From contig JAFCCL010000008.1 of assembly GCA_017610205.1 (NCBI GenBank), forward strand, positions 1-64,000: DNA of 64,000 nucleotides, read 5' to 3'. Shown piece by piece: positions 33,086-42,108 of the stretch. The position numbers and the translations under genes are program-made. The stretch's first letter is position 1. Each line of letters opens with the position of its first letter. Source of the stretch: Candidatus Iainarchaeum sp. GTDB lineage: Archaea > Iainarchaeota > Iainarchaeia > Iainarchaeales > GCA-2688035. The notes below the pieces were generated by a model that did not search any database, was not told the origin of the DNA, and saw nothing but the letters and a program-made list of their open reading frames with translations.

Positions 33086-33280
33086 TCATTTCTGTTGTAT
33101 TGACACCCACTTTTTGCCATCCCATTTGTGACTTGCACCGACTACTCCATGTCCCTTGGCTCCGCGGGCAGTTCCTAAAATAATGGTGTGGTGTGGCCCC
33201 TCTCCAACATATCCCATCGCGCGGCTGTGTGGAAGCTGCACTCTTTCGCCTGGCCTTGGTCGCCTATGTATAGTGGGCAT
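33086..33280 (-). CDS. Small histidine/glycine-rich hypothetical protein
   Basis: A 64-residue protein of beta-rich look: RPRPGERVQLPHSRAMGYVG, then HHTIILGTARGAKGHGVVG and HKWDGKKWVSIQ. Base composition is richer in G and C than its neighbours. Function unknown. Confidence 0.5.
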   Translation of the reverse strand: MPTIHRRPRPGERVQLPHSRAMGYVGEGPHHTIILGTARGAKGHGVVGASHKWDGKKWVSIQQK

Positions 33281-33351
33281 ATCAGAAACATCAACAGCTT
33301 AGCAGTATTTATTAGTTTGTTTGTTTTCCCTTGGAATCGTTTTCTGTTTTT

Positions 33352-33897
33352 TTAGCAGTGTGCGAATTTGAATTCGGCAGGCTTTCTAAAGCCCCTTTTT
33401 AGCAGAATGTCTCTTTCTTTTAGAAGACAGCTTCTGTTGTGGGCTATTGCCTTGTTTAGTTTTCCGTTTTCCCATGCCTGCATGCAAAGCAGGCCGTTGT
33501 CGTTGAAGGGGTCGCCGTACTGCGGAATGCTGAGCTGTTTGACTGCTGTTTTTTTTGCCTCGAATTTTTCTTTGTTTAACTCTCTTTCAAACAAAAACCT
33601 TTCCTTTAGGTTGTGAAACAAAACTCCCATTTCGAAATCGCAGTTGAATGCATGAAATGGCTTTGTTAAATTGCTTAATACTGTGGAAAGCCTTTTCTTT
33701 AATTTTGTTAAGTCTCTGGTGTTTTGGGCTGTAAGAATTCTTAGCTCTTGTCTGTTAATGTATCCAAAAATTACCGGTTCAATACTGGAGTACTGCCTTG
33801 AATCGCTGAAACCTTTGGAAAAGCCTCCAATTGTTTCAATGTCAATAATTGTCCCGTCAAAACCAAACTCGTTTTTTTCACAATGCTCCAAAATCAT
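33352..33897 (-). CDS. RNase H-fold 3'-5' exonuclease-like protein
   Basis: A 181-residue protein resembling the DEDD exonuclease/YprB superfamily: IIDIETIGG (first D-x-E), FHAFNCDFEMGVLF (second D) and AIAHNRSCLLKERDILL (late H and D). Motif spacing fits the fold, but the family is not certain. Start 33897 follows a TTTAAAC box some 39 bases upstream; an in-frame start at 33942 overlaps that box. Likely nucleic-acid trimming role. Confidence 0.55.
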   Translation of the reverse strand: MILEHCEKNEFGFDGTIIDIETIGGFSKGFSDSRQYSSIEPVIFGYINRQELRILTAQNTRDLTKLKKRLSTVLSNLTKPFHAFNCDFEMGVLFHNLKERFLFERELNKEKFEAKKTAVKQLSIPQYGDPFNDNGLLCMQAWENGKLNKAIAHNRSCLLKERDILLKRGFRKPAEFKFAHC

Positions 33898-34009
33898 TCT
33901 GCAACCACTATTAACCAAAAGAGTCAAGGGGTTTAAAAACAATTTTGTGAGCAGGTTTCCGGTGAAAACTTATTTGTTTAAATAACTCTTTTTACACTAA
34001 TTGTCTGCA

Positions 34010-34357
34010 ATGCTTTCTAAAAAAAGAAGATCTGTAAGAAAAGCTACTGTTTTGGCTCGGTATGAACTGCTAAAAAAAAGGAAGGAAAAGAAACTCAGAA
34101 GCCAGATAAAGGAATTAAAGTCAAAAATTGTTCAAAATGAAATAATAAGAGACCTGCTCTCAAAAACAAGCGACTTGTTTAAAGAAGGTCAAATAGATCC
34201 AGTACTAGTGAAAGACCCTGCAATCAACGAAAGGATAAAATATTCCAAAAGAAAATTGCAGAAACTGGTCTTGGACAAAGGCGCACAACAAGCAAGGCAG
34301 GAAACTGCCCTCAAAAGAAAACAAAGGCAATTGGAAGTGCTTAAGAAGAAAAAGTGA
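34010..34357 (+). CDS. Basic coiled-coil protein
   Basis: A 115-residue protein, highly charged: KKRRSVRKATVLARYELLKKRKEKKLRSQIK and a long C-terminal helix KGAQQARQETALKRKQRQ. A central acidic segment DLFKEGQIDPVLVKDP breaks the coil. Reminiscent of ribosome-associated or nucleoid basic proteins; no family recognised. ATG 34010 is preferred to TTG 34001. Confidence 0.55.
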   Translation: MLSKKRRSVRKATVLARYELLKKRKEKKLRSQIKELKSKIVQNEIIRDLLSKTSDLFKEGQIDPVLVKDPAINERIKYSKRKLQKLVLDKGAQQARQETALKRKQRQLEVLKKKK

Positions 34358-34701
34358 TTATTTCTTGTAGACAAACAAATGAGTCTGCGTTTTTTTTTTT
34401 ACTTCAAAACCGTTTTGTTCGGCTGCCTTTTCAATAATTGACTCCTGCCGTTGTCTTCGTTTTCTTGACCTCTTACTTTTTACTTCAAAATGCTGTTGTT
34501 TTAGGGCAAACCTGAAAGAAATTGCTTTTTTTCAGTTCCTTCCCTCGCACTTATCAGGTCTGTGAATACCGTGTAAATTATTTTATGATTTTCTTGGCGG
34601 TAATATGACAACATATGCTGAGTAAAAGAAGAAAGCGCCTTAAAAGTCCTTTTCGCATGGTTCTTTTTCAATAACCTAAAAAACTGTTTTTTTGGCGACA
34701 A
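34358..34701 (-). pseudogene. Frameshifted basic protein gene
   Basis: The N-terminal frame reads SPKKQFFRLLKKNHAKRTFK, FTQHMLSYYRQENHKIIYTV and ends early as FLSGLP. If the run of seven A at about 34526-34532 had eight, translation would continue through AISFRFALKQQHFEVKSKRS and QESIIEKAAEQNGFEVKKKT to a TAA at 34358-34360. The two parts have matching composition, so one gene with an indel or sequencing error is the simplest view. No family recognised. The stop directly abuts the convergent gene. Confidence 0.55.
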
Positions 34702-34734
34702 GATTAAATTCTTTGAAACCCTTAATTACTTTGC

Positions 34735-35076
34735 ATGGTTCAAAGACCTACTGTGAAAAAGCCAAATTTAAGTCGCTTTACCTGCGAAGTACGGCCTTGT
34801 AGTATTGTTAAGCCGACTTTCATAACTATCAATCCAGAGGGAAGGCTTTTTATTCACAAACCTAATGGGGCGCCTTACACTGTAGAACTTGGAAAACACA
34901 AAGGAAAAAATGTTGCAGTTTACAACTTTCGCAAAGGGGTCACAATTGTAAATCCTGAGAACAGCAAAGTGCTTGATTTTATTCCATACGCAAAAATTCC
35001 TACTCCTCCCAGTACAGTAAATCCCTGGACTTATGCTAATCTCAAAAAGCAAAAACAACACGAAAAAACGCGTTAA
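34735..35076 (+). CDS. Hypothetical protein, 113 residues
   Basis: Beta-rich centre (TFITINPEGRLFIHKPNGAP, VAVYNFRKGVTIVNPE), two cysteines at TCEVRPCS and a lysine-rich tail. Unrecognised. Starts at ATG 34735 after an AT-rich region with a CCCTTAATTA box. Confidence 0.55.
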   Translation: MVQRPTVKKPNLSRFTCEVRPCSIVKPTFITINPEGRLFIHKPNGAPYTVELGKHKGKNVAVYNFRKGVTIVNPENSKVLDFIPYAKIPTPPSTVNPWTYANLKKQKQHEKTR

Positions 35077-35097
35077 AAAAAGGCATTTAAAGTAAAT

Positions 35098-35178
35098 GTC
35101 CACTCAAGAAAACTAACATCAAGAGCAGCAGGGAATGAATGGTGTGGGATTGGAGGACAGGAGGGAGAATCTGATTGA
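35098..35178 (+). pseudogene. Short remnant related to 40200-40354
   Basis: The frame containing HSRKLTSRAAGNEW ends at TGA near 35178. It resembles SRELISRAAWNEW upstream of the restriction gene at 40287-40330, with about 37 of 43 bases shared. Both lie immediately before island genes, so they look like two scars of one ancestral sequence. Confidence 0.35.
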
Positions 35179-35256
35179 AGAATAAGTAAAAAGGTTTTCT
35201 TGGGAAGATTCCTGAAAAAGGAAAGGAATAAAGAGATTTTCAGGGTGAAAATCATA

Positions 35257-37908
35257 ATGGATTTAGATAATGAAAAACAACAGATTATCGATTGTGAGGG
35301 CAATGTTCTTGTTACAGCCAATCCTGGTACTGGAAAGACCTTTTTGCTGGCCTGCAAGTATGTTGATTTGATTCAAAAGGGTCTGAAGTCTGAGGAAATC
35401 CTTTGTCTGACTTTTACCAACAAAGCAAAGTCTGAGATGGAGGGAGGTATTATTGAAATGCTAAAAAAGGAAGGCATTGAAATTGATTTAGCAAAATTGA
35501 ACGTTTTTACCTTTCATTCCTATGCTTTGGATGCTATTGGAGAACAAGGAATTATTTCGGCAAACCTTTTGCGTTACTCTATTTATCGTTATTTGAAGGG
35601 AAACAAGGTTCTCAATTATGGAGATGAATACTTGCTGAGTACCATCGTCCCAAAAATGGACAATTTATTACGGTACCTTAAAAACTTTGGAATTCTTCCA
35701 GAAAAAATTGATGTTGCTGCTTCAAAAGTATTTTTGGAGGACGGCAAAAAATTCAACAAAGAAGATCTTGAAGCTTTTCTGGAAGAATTTGTTAAAATCT
35801 TTCAAGATTATGAAAAAAAGAAAAAAGACCGTGGTTTAGACTATGCTGATCTTTTAATAGAGTTTTTGAACCTTCACAAAATTGAAAAATTCAAATACAC
35901 TCTTGTAGATGAACTACAGGACGTGAATACAATTGAAGCAGACCTTGTTTTGAATTCCACTGAAAAATTTATGGTTGTAGGGGACCAAAAACAAGCAATT
36001 TTTGGATTCCAAGGAGGTTCAATATTAAACTTTGAAAAATTTAAGAACTCAGAAAAGTTTGTTCTTTCAGCTAATAGGAGAAGTACTGATCAAATTCTTG
36101 ATTTTGCAAAAGAATTCTTTTCTTCAAAAACATCCAACGACAAATACAAGGAAGTACTTTCAAACCTTCACAGTTTTGAAAACAAAAAGGGTTCAAAGCC
36201 CAAAATAGTTGAAGTAAAAGAAAATCTTCAGGCGGAAACAGCTGCTTTGGTAAAAGAACTAATGAAAACAGAAACAAAAATAGCAGTAATTGCAAGAACA
36301 AACTCTCAAATAATGGCCCTTTCAAAAGAATTCACAAATCAGGGAATAGAGCATTCCTCAACACACTTTTCTGCCTCAATTGAAGCAAAACAAAACATTA
36401 TCTCTTTTATGAGAGGAATATTTACTTCACAAGTAGAGTATGTCAAAAACTCAATGTTTACTCCCTTCTTTCCAATTCCCTTACACACTGCTTTTGAACT
36501 AGCAGGCAAGAGAAAGCTTTCAATTGAAGACATTCTTGAAAAAGCACCGGAATTCAAAAAACTCCGCGAAAGCGTTTCAGGAACAGAAGAAATACATCTT
36601 CTATTTAAAGAAAAAATCATTCCACTATCAATAACTTACGGCAAAGAATACCTTTTTGCCGCACTAAGTTTACAAGACGCCTGCTCTGAAGCACTGCGAC
36701 TGCTTGAAGAAAAAACACTTGAAGCATTTTCAGCATACCTTGAATCATCCGATCTTTTAGCACAAGAATCAGATACAGAACAAAAAGTTGTGTTAACCTC
36801 AATTCACAAATCAAAAGGAAAACAATTTGATACGGTTGTATACGTTCCAAAAAAGACAAAAAATACCTCCAGCTTTCAGGATACCGTAGTTGAAGCAATC
36901 CTCAAATCACACGGAATCAACGCGGTGGAAGAACTTGAAGAGGAAAGTCTGAGAGCAGACTTTGTTGCCATAACTCGTGCAAAAAAACAACTCTTTGTTT
37001 TAACTGACAAGCTCTCAAATTACCTTAATACTTTTGCTGAAACAGTAGAGCCCTCCAAAACACCCTCTGCCGCACAAGAATTTGACGAAGTAGAAAAACG
37101 TGCCTACAACCTTTTCCTAAACCACGAATATGACAAAGCAAAGGAATTGCTTGAAGAACACAAACCATGGCTAAAAGACTTTGTAAAAAAACATTTTGAA
37201 GGTCTTGATAGGGTTTCCTTTTCTGCCTTAAAAGATTCTCCTTACAATTATTTTCATGACCGAATTCTAAACATTCAAAAGCCTTCTCCTGCTCTAAACA
37301 TTGGAAGTAAAGTGCACAACATTGCTGAAAAAATGCTTAAAGGAGCCGAGTTTCAGGTTTCACCTGAAGTAAAGCCCTTTGTTGATAATGTTCAAACAGT
37401 GATTGCGGACATCCAAAAAAATTATCCTGATGTTGTTGATGCTGAGCTCAAAATAGATTTGCCTCTTTCCAAAATAATTGAAACAGATGACGACATTCGC
37501 TTCAGGGGAGTAATTGACGGTATCTTCAAAAAAGGAGATTCTTTTCTTTTAGTGGATTGGAAAACAGACATTGACACAAACAGGGCTTCAGAACACAGGC
37601 AGCAGCTTGCAGTTTACCAAAAAGTCTTTTCTCTCTCCAAAAACATTCCTCTTGCAAACATCAAGGTCGCAATAGGGTTTGTCGGAATCCGTAACAGAAT
37701 CAACGACGGCGCAATCAACCCAGAACTGGACACAAGACAGCCAGGTCCAACATCATTCAACACAATCTCAAAAAAACTCCAAAAATTCTTGGAATGGAAA
37801 AACAACACAGAAACATTCTTTGAAGAACTAAAAGAACAAAAAGTAGACAATGTGCTGTGGAGGAGTTTGGTGGAGGAATATGGAAGAGAAGGAGACGAAA
37901 GGGGTTAG
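35257..37908 (+). CDS. UvrD/RecB-type helicase with C-terminal nuclease
   Basis: An 883-residue SF1 helicase fused to a PD-(D/E)XK nuclease, like AddA/RecB. Helicase motifs: Walker A TANPGTGKT, motif Ia LTFTNKAKSEM, Walker B VDELQDVN, motif III VGDQKQAIFGFQG, motif IV SANRRSTDQI and motif VI FVAITRAKKQLFVL. The nuclease near the C-terminus shows FRGVIDGIF, LLVDWKTD and QQLAVYQKVF. It should unwind and degrade DNA ends in recombination or defence. ATG 35257 follows GGGTGA; an upstream TTG adds a doubtful head. Confidence 0.9.
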   Translation: MDLDNEKQQIIDCEGNVLVTANPGTGKTFLLACKYVDLIQKGLKSEEILCLTFTNKAKSEMEGGIIEMLKKEGIEIDLAKLNVFTFHSYALDAIGEQGIISANLLRYSIYRYLKGNKVLNYGDEYLLSTIVPKMDNLLRYLKNFGILPEKIDVAASKVFLEDGKKFNKEDLEAFLEEFVKIFQDYEKKKKDRGLDYADLLIEFLNLHKIEKFKYTLVDELQDVNTIEADLVLNSTEKFMVVGDQKQAIFGFQGGSILNFEKFKNSEKFVLSANRRSTDQILDFAKEFFSSKTSNDKYKEVLSNLHSFENKKGSKPKIVEVKENLQAETAALVKELMKTETKIAVIARTNSQIMALSKEFTNQGIEHSSTHFSASIEAKQNIISFMRGIFTSQVEYVKNSMFTPFFPIPLHTAFELAGKRKLSIEDILEKAPEFKKLRESVSGTEEIHLLFKEKIIPLSITYGKEYLFAALSLQDACSEALRLLEEKTLEAFSAYLESSDLLAQESDTEQKVVLTSIHKSKGKQFDTVVYVPKKTKNTSSFQDTVVEAILKSHGINAVEELEEESLRADFVAITRAKKQLFVLTDKLSNYLNTFAETVEPSKTPSAAQEFDEVEKRAYNLFLNHEYDKAKELLEEHKPWLKDFVKKHFEGLDRVSFSALKDSPYNYFHDRILNIQKPSPALNIGSKVHNIAEKMLKGAEFQVSPEVKPFVDNVQTVIADIQKNYPDVVDAELKIDLPLSKIIETDDDIRFRGVIDGIFKKGDSFLLVDWKTDIDTNRASEHRQQLAVYQKVFSLSKNIPLANIKVAIGFVGIRNRINDGAINPELDTRQPGPTSFNTISKKLQKFLEWKNNTETFFEELKEQKVDNVLWRSLVEEYGREGDERG

Positions 37909-37976
37909 ATCGGTGATAGCTTTTGTGTAAGTACTCGGTTCTGTGTAAGTATTCGCAAGGTTGTGTCAATTTAATG

Positions 37977-38867
37977 CTAGGTTTTTATTTTTTTGGGGTA
38001 AGGTTTTAACCAAGAATACAATTTGAATTCAGAACTCTGTGACCCCCAAGGTTTACACAAACTTTTCTCTAAAATAATCTTTTTACCTCTTGATTTAACA
38101 TATTGAATAATTTTCGGAAGTTTTTCTTTCTGCAATTCAATAATTGTTCCATTCATTAGATTAGTAAATACTGCTGGAATATCATTAACCAAGAATTGTC
38201 CTTCGCCAAAGTGTCCACGAATTATCAATTTTGGCTTTATCAAACTTACTCTAGGTAAGTTTTTCTGCTCACAATGAGTTATAACAACATCAACTTTACT
38301 TTGAAATAAGTCTATAAAAGAATTAATTGTTCGAAGATAATGACTCTCTTTAAATCCAAGTCCTAAAAAAGTAGTGCCAGCTATATTAGTAATTTTTCCA
38401 GAAATTTCTTCGCAGTTTGCAATTTCATTTATTTTTCTAACAATATAATCTCCTTCAAAATCACTGTCGTGATCTCCCTTAACTACTAGAACTTTTGATT
38501 TTTTTCCCGCGTATTTCAAAAAATCATAAAATTTGTCAACATGCATTCTTTTCCGATTCTCTAAGAACGCGTTGGTATGTTCATATTTTTTAATTAGACC
38601 TTGTACAGAATCTAAGAAATCACTCATTATACTATTCCTACTTCCGCTATATGTGCCATTCGCCGCTTGGGTAATGTTCATTTTCTTCATTAGAGTTTTT
38701 TTTTCTTTCTGAAATTCAGGTATTTCTATAACTGCTTTCTTCCAAAAAGATGCAAATCCATCTGAAGTTAAATCGCCAGCTAAAGCAACAACATCTGGTT
38801 TAATTTCATCTAGCAAATCTTTTTGTTTATCCCATTCTACAACATCTGAAAATACGAGAATCTTCAT
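37977..38867 (-). CDS. Calcineurin-like metallophosphoesterase
   Basis: A 296-residue phosphoesterase: GDLTSDGF, KGDHDSD, ITHCEQKNLPR and IRGHFGEGQF are the metal-binding GD, GNHD-like and GH motifs. The first motif is degenerate: the usual DxH is SDVVE, so one metal site is altered. The protein lacks the cap of SbcD/Mre11, so a nuclease role is only a guess from its position between two DNA nuclease genes. Possible substrates are nucleotides or DNA. Confidence 0.8.
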   Translation of the reverse strand: MKILVFSDVVEWDKQKDLLDEIKPDVVALAGDLTSDGFASFWKKAVIEIPEFQKEKKTLMKKMNITQAANGTYSGSRNSIMSDFLDSVQGLIKKYEHTNAFLENRKRMHVDKFYDFLKYAGKKSKVLVVKGDHDSDFEGDYIVRKINEIANCEEISGKITNIAGTTFLGLGFKESHYLRTINSFIDLFQSKVDVVITHCEQKNLPRVSLIKPKLIIRGHFGEGQFLVNDIPAVFTNLMNGTIIELQKEKLPKIIQYVKSRGKKIILEKSLCKPWGSQSSEFKLYSWLKPYPKKIKT

Positions 38868-39004
38868 AGGATATATCTTTCCAAACAGGCTGTTTACAAT
38901 TTTGCATTTTTTTCGTATTAATTATTATTAGCTCTTTCTTGGCTTTGATATAAAACAATATTAAATGAAAAGACTGTAAAAAGCTTTTGGAGATAAAATT
39001 TATT

Positions 39005-40198
39005 ATGACAATCTATTCCCATTCCCGCCTTGGCTCTTTTGAGTCCTGTCCAAAAAAGTTTTACTTTTCTTATATTGAAAAGCCCAGAATTGAGTACAGG
39101 GAGGGTGTTGAGGCTTTTATGGGCAAGCGTGTTCATGAAACCCTTGAAAAGCTTTATTCTGACCTTAGGGTAACAAAGTTTAATTCTTTGAAGGATTTGC
39201 TTTCCTTTTACGAAAAAGACTGGAAAAAGAATTGGACTGATTCAATCATAATAGTAAAAAAGGGATTGAAGCAAAAGCACTATTTTGACCTTGGCAAAAA
39301 ATGTGTTGAACAATATTATGCAAGGCACAAGCCTTTTGATGCAGATAAAACAATTGCCTGTGAGAAAAGGGTTGTTTTTTCTCTTGACAAAGGGGGAAAG
39401 TACAAAATGCAGGGCTATATTGACAGGCTAACAGAAGAGTCTCCAGGCCATTACGTTATTCACGACTATAAGACCAATGGAGCCTTGCCAATGCAGGACT
39501 ATTTTGACCAGGACAGACAGCTTGCATTGTATAGTATTGCTGTTTACAACGATTTCAAAGACTGTGAGGATGTAAACCTTTGCTGGCATTATCTTGCCTT
39601 TGACAAAGACCTTTTTAGCAAGAGAACAGAAAACCAGCTTGAAGGATTGAAAAAAGAAACGATTGCATTAATTCAAACAATTGAAAAAGCGGAGGAAAAA
39701 GGCGAGTTTCCAACAAAGGAGTCAAGATTGTGCGATTGGTGCTCTTACCAAGAACTCTGTCCTGCAAAAAAACACGGAGCAAAGGTTGAAAAGCTTCCTG
39801 TGAAAAAATTCAAAAAAGACGAAGGAGTAAAGCTGGTAAACAAATTTGTTAAACTCAGCGGAAAACTGAAAGAAACAGAAATAGAACTTGACGAACTAAA
39901 AGAAAACGTTTTTGCCTATGCAGAACAATTTGGATTGGAAAAGATTATTGGAAAAAAAGCAGCACTCAAAATAAGCAAAACATATAGCTACTCGTTTGCA
40001 GGACTAGGAAAAGAAGAAAAAGAAGAATTGATAGGAATTCTAAAAAAGGAAAAATTGCTCAAAAAGTTTTTGACGTTTGACACAAGGGCGTTGGGAAGTG
40101 CGGTGGTGAAAGAAGAATTAGGGAAAGGGATAATTAAGGAAGTTAAAGAGTTTGGGAAGGAAAAGGAAAGTAAAGGTGTTAGGTTGGTGGGGAAATAG
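39005..40198 (+). CDS. RecB/Cas4-like exonuclease with Fe-S cluster
   Basis: A 397-residue PD-(D/E)XK protein. Active-site segments: MQGYIDRL, YVIHDYKTNG and RQLALYSIAV. Four cysteines, in SCPKKFYFSY and LCDWCSYQELCPA, would hold a 4Fe-4S cluster as in AddB and Cas4. The last 120 residues are helical and charged. Such nucleases trim 5' or 3' DNA ends with a helicase partner, probably the UvrD-like gene nearby. ATG 39005 is preceded by GGAG. Confidence 0.88.
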   Translation: MTIYSHSRLGSFESCPKKFYFSYIEKPRIEYREGVEAFMGKRVHETLEKLYSDLRVTKFNSLKDLLSFYEKDWKKNWTDSIIIVKKGLKQKHYFDLGKKCVEQYYARHKPFDADKTIACEKRVVFSLDKGGKYKMQGYIDRLTEESPGHYVIHDYKTNGALPMQDYFDQDRQLALYSIAVYNDFKDCEDVNLCWHYLAFDKDLFSKRTENQLEGLKKETIALIQTIEKAEEKGEFPTKESRLCDWCSYQELCPAKKHGAKVEKLPVKKFKKDEGVKLVNKFVKLSGKLKETEIELDELKENVFAYAEQFGLEKIIGKKAALKISKTYSYSFAGLGKEEKEELIGILKKEKLLKKFLTFDTRALGSAVVKEELGKGIIKEVKEFGKEKESKGVRLVGK

Positions 40199-40199
40199 G

Positions 40200-40354
40200 T
40201 TTTAAACTTCCTCAAACAATTCTTCTCCACCCTGTTCCTAGTATGCCATATCACATACTTCCTAGGAAAACACAACAACATTCAATCAAGAGAACTAATA
40301 TCAAGAGCAGCATGGAATGAATGGGTTGATTTTGTTCTAATTGGACCTTTGTAG
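40200..40354 (+). pseudogene. Remnant of a hydrophobic protein
   Basis: An open frame without a start codon begins just after the preceding nuclease stop and ends at TAG 40352. It reads LKQFFSTLFLVCHITYFLG then SRELISRAAWNEWVDFVLI. The second half is related to the fragment at 35098. It looks like the 3' end of a membrane protein gene that lost its front. Confidence 0.35.
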
Positions 40355-40386
40355 GTTAATTAAATGTTTTGTATGGAAATTAATTC

Positions 40387-41112
40387 ATGCTTAGCTATAA
40401 GGATTTTGTTAAAAGGTTGAATGAAATCAAATCTCGTGGTTGGATTAAAACACATCGCGCAGGTCCAACCGGAATCGGAAAAACGCTTGAGGACTTACTT
40501 GATATTGATGAAAACAACATTGCTGGTCCAGACCATAAACATTTTGAGCTAAAATCAGCAAGAAAAAGCAGCCAGAGTATGTTAACACTCTTTACTAAAG
40601 CTCCTTTGCCAAAAAAGGCAAATGCGGATTTACTGAGTAAATTTGGTTATGTTTCAGCTAAGGGCAACAACAAAAAGGAGATTCATACAACCGTTAACTG
40701 TCTTGAATTCAATAAACTTAAAGGACTGCCAGGTTTTAAGATTGAGGTGCGAGAAGATGAAGATAAAATGGTTCTTATTGATACAAGAAACAGTGTTCTT
40801 GGATACTGGGATAAACTTACTTTGAAAAGTGCTTTTGTGAAAAAATATCCTGCATTAATGTATGTCAAAGCAGATAGTCGAGGAACAGATAAAAACGAGG
40901 AATTTTTTTTCAATGAAGCGTATATGCTGAAGGGTTTTGATTTTGATAATTTTTTGGACCTGGTTGAAAAAGGAACAATAAAAGTTGATGTTAGAATAGG
41001 ACAGTATAGTAGTGGAAAAAGCAAAGGTAAGACACACGACCACGGAACAGGATTCAGAATAAAGCCTGAAAAGTTGGACTTGTGCTTTGGACAGAGGAAA
41101 AAAATAATATAA
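40387..41112 (+). CDS. MvaI/BcnI-like restriction endonuclease
   Basis: A 241-residue type II endonuclease resembling the MvaI/BcnI family, monomeric MutH-like enzymes that cut CCWGG or CCSGG. The N-terminal signature RAGPTGIGKTLEDLL, ENNIAGPDHKHFELKSARK is the family's active-site region (the D in GPD and ELK lysine). The C-terminal KPEKLDLCFGQRKKII is typical. Two methyltransferases downstream would protect host DNA. Specificity cannot be read directly. Confidence 0.88.
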   Translation: MLSYKDFVKRLNEIKSRGWIKTHRAGPTGIGKTLEDLLDIDENNIAGPDHKHFELKSARKSSQSMLTLFTKAPLPKKANADLLSKFGYVSAKGNNKKEIHTTVNCLEFNKLKGLPGFKIEVREDEDKMVLIDTRNSVLGYWDKLTLKSAFVKKYPALMYVKADSRGTDKNEEFFFNEAYMLKGFDFDNFLDLVEKGTIKVDVRIGQYSSGKSKGKTHDHGTGFRIKPEKLDLCFGQRKKII

Positions 41113-41179
41113 ACCATTTTTACGACAATGGCCAAAGTTTTTTGTTGATTAAAAAAGATTTGTTTTGGCTACTTTTTTA

Positions 41180-41878
41180 ATGAGTGAGAACTATAGGAAT
41201 GTAGATTGGCTTAGTAGTGTGTGGAGAATAACCACTGAAAATCCATCTATTCAAAAGTTTAAATTAGACATATCTGCTGCGCATCCTGCTGCGTTCCCTG
41301 AAGAATTAGCCTATCGGTTGATTTATTTATACAGCAAACCAGAAGATTTTGTTCTAGACCCTTTCTGTGGCATTGGCACAACCAACTTTATTGCTTTGAG
41401 CTTGAATAGAAAAACAATTGGTTATGATATTGAATCCAAATACATTGCAATTGCACAAAAACGATGTAAAGAACAAGCAAGACTTTTTTGTAAATCATCT
41501 GAAAGCATGAATGAATTAGCACCTAATAGTATTCAACTCTGCATTACAAGTCCGCCTTATTTAAATGCCAGAATTTATTCTACCAATTCAAATAATATTG
41601 GAAACATGGCTAATCCAATACCTTCATTAAAACAAATTTTTCAAGAAGTATACAGAGTGCTAAAACCTAAAGGGTATTTTTGTCTGAATGTAGCAAATAT
41701 TGCTGAGCACGGCTATCTCAAAACTTTTCCTTTTGACCTGATTAATCTATGCATGGATGCAGGGTTCAAGTTTAGAAGTAGTGTCATATGGGACAAAGGA
41801 ATAAAAATAAAGGAATGGAATCTTAGGTATAATGAAGTAGCAGAAAATCACGAGTATGTTTGGATATTTAAAAAGTAA
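41180..41878 (+). CDS. DNA (cytosine-N4)-type methyltransferase
   Basis: A 232-residue methyltransferase of the beta class: TSPPYLNARIYS (motif IV) precedes no target insert, and LDPFCGIGTTNFIALSLNRKTIGYDIE is the SAM-binding FxGxG region (motif I). SPPY often marks N4-cytosine methylation. It starts 67 bases after the restriction gene, so it most likely belongs to the same R-M unit. ATG 41180 is preferred to TTG 41165. Confidence 0.85.
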   Translation: MSENYRNVDWLSSVWRITTENPSIQKFKLDISAAHPAAFPEELAYRLIYLYSKPEDFVLDPFCGIGTTNFIALSLNRKTIGYDIESKYIAIAQKRCKEQARLFCKSSESMNELAPNSIQLCITSPPYLNARIYSTNSNNIGNMANPIPSLKQIFQEVYRVLKPKGYFCLNVANIAEHGYLKTFPFDLINLCMDAGFKFRSSVIWDKGIKIKEWNLRYNEVAENHEYVWIFKK

Positions 41879-41916
41879 AAAAAACAGATTCTGGTTATTT
41901 TGTGCTATTTTTAGTA

Positions 41917-42102
41917 TTAATCTAGAACAGGGCAAGTTCTGCATTGTTTACAATTTTTATCTGGTTTTTCAGGACAATCGGGATACAAACCTTTGCAATT
42001 TGGAAATCCCGCCGATTTTGCGCTTTCAATTGTTTTCTCAGCATCTGTTTTAATCGTGTTGTAAATTTTTCTCCGTTCTCTTTCGCTACTATAATAAGTC
42101 AT
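41917..42102 (-). CDS. Small cysteine-rich protein
   Basis: A 61-residue protein: YSSERERRKIYNTIKTDAEKT then CKGLYPDCPEKPDKNCKQCRTCPVL. The CxxxxxxC/CxxCxxC pattern suggests one metal site. It follows the methyltransferase at 42109 by 6 bases on the same strand, so it is its operon partner. Confidence 0.55.
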   Translation of the reverse strand: MTYYSSERERRKIYNTIKTDAEKTIESAKSAGFPNCKGLYPDCPEKPDKNCKQCRTCPVLD

Positions 42103-42108
42103 ACATTT

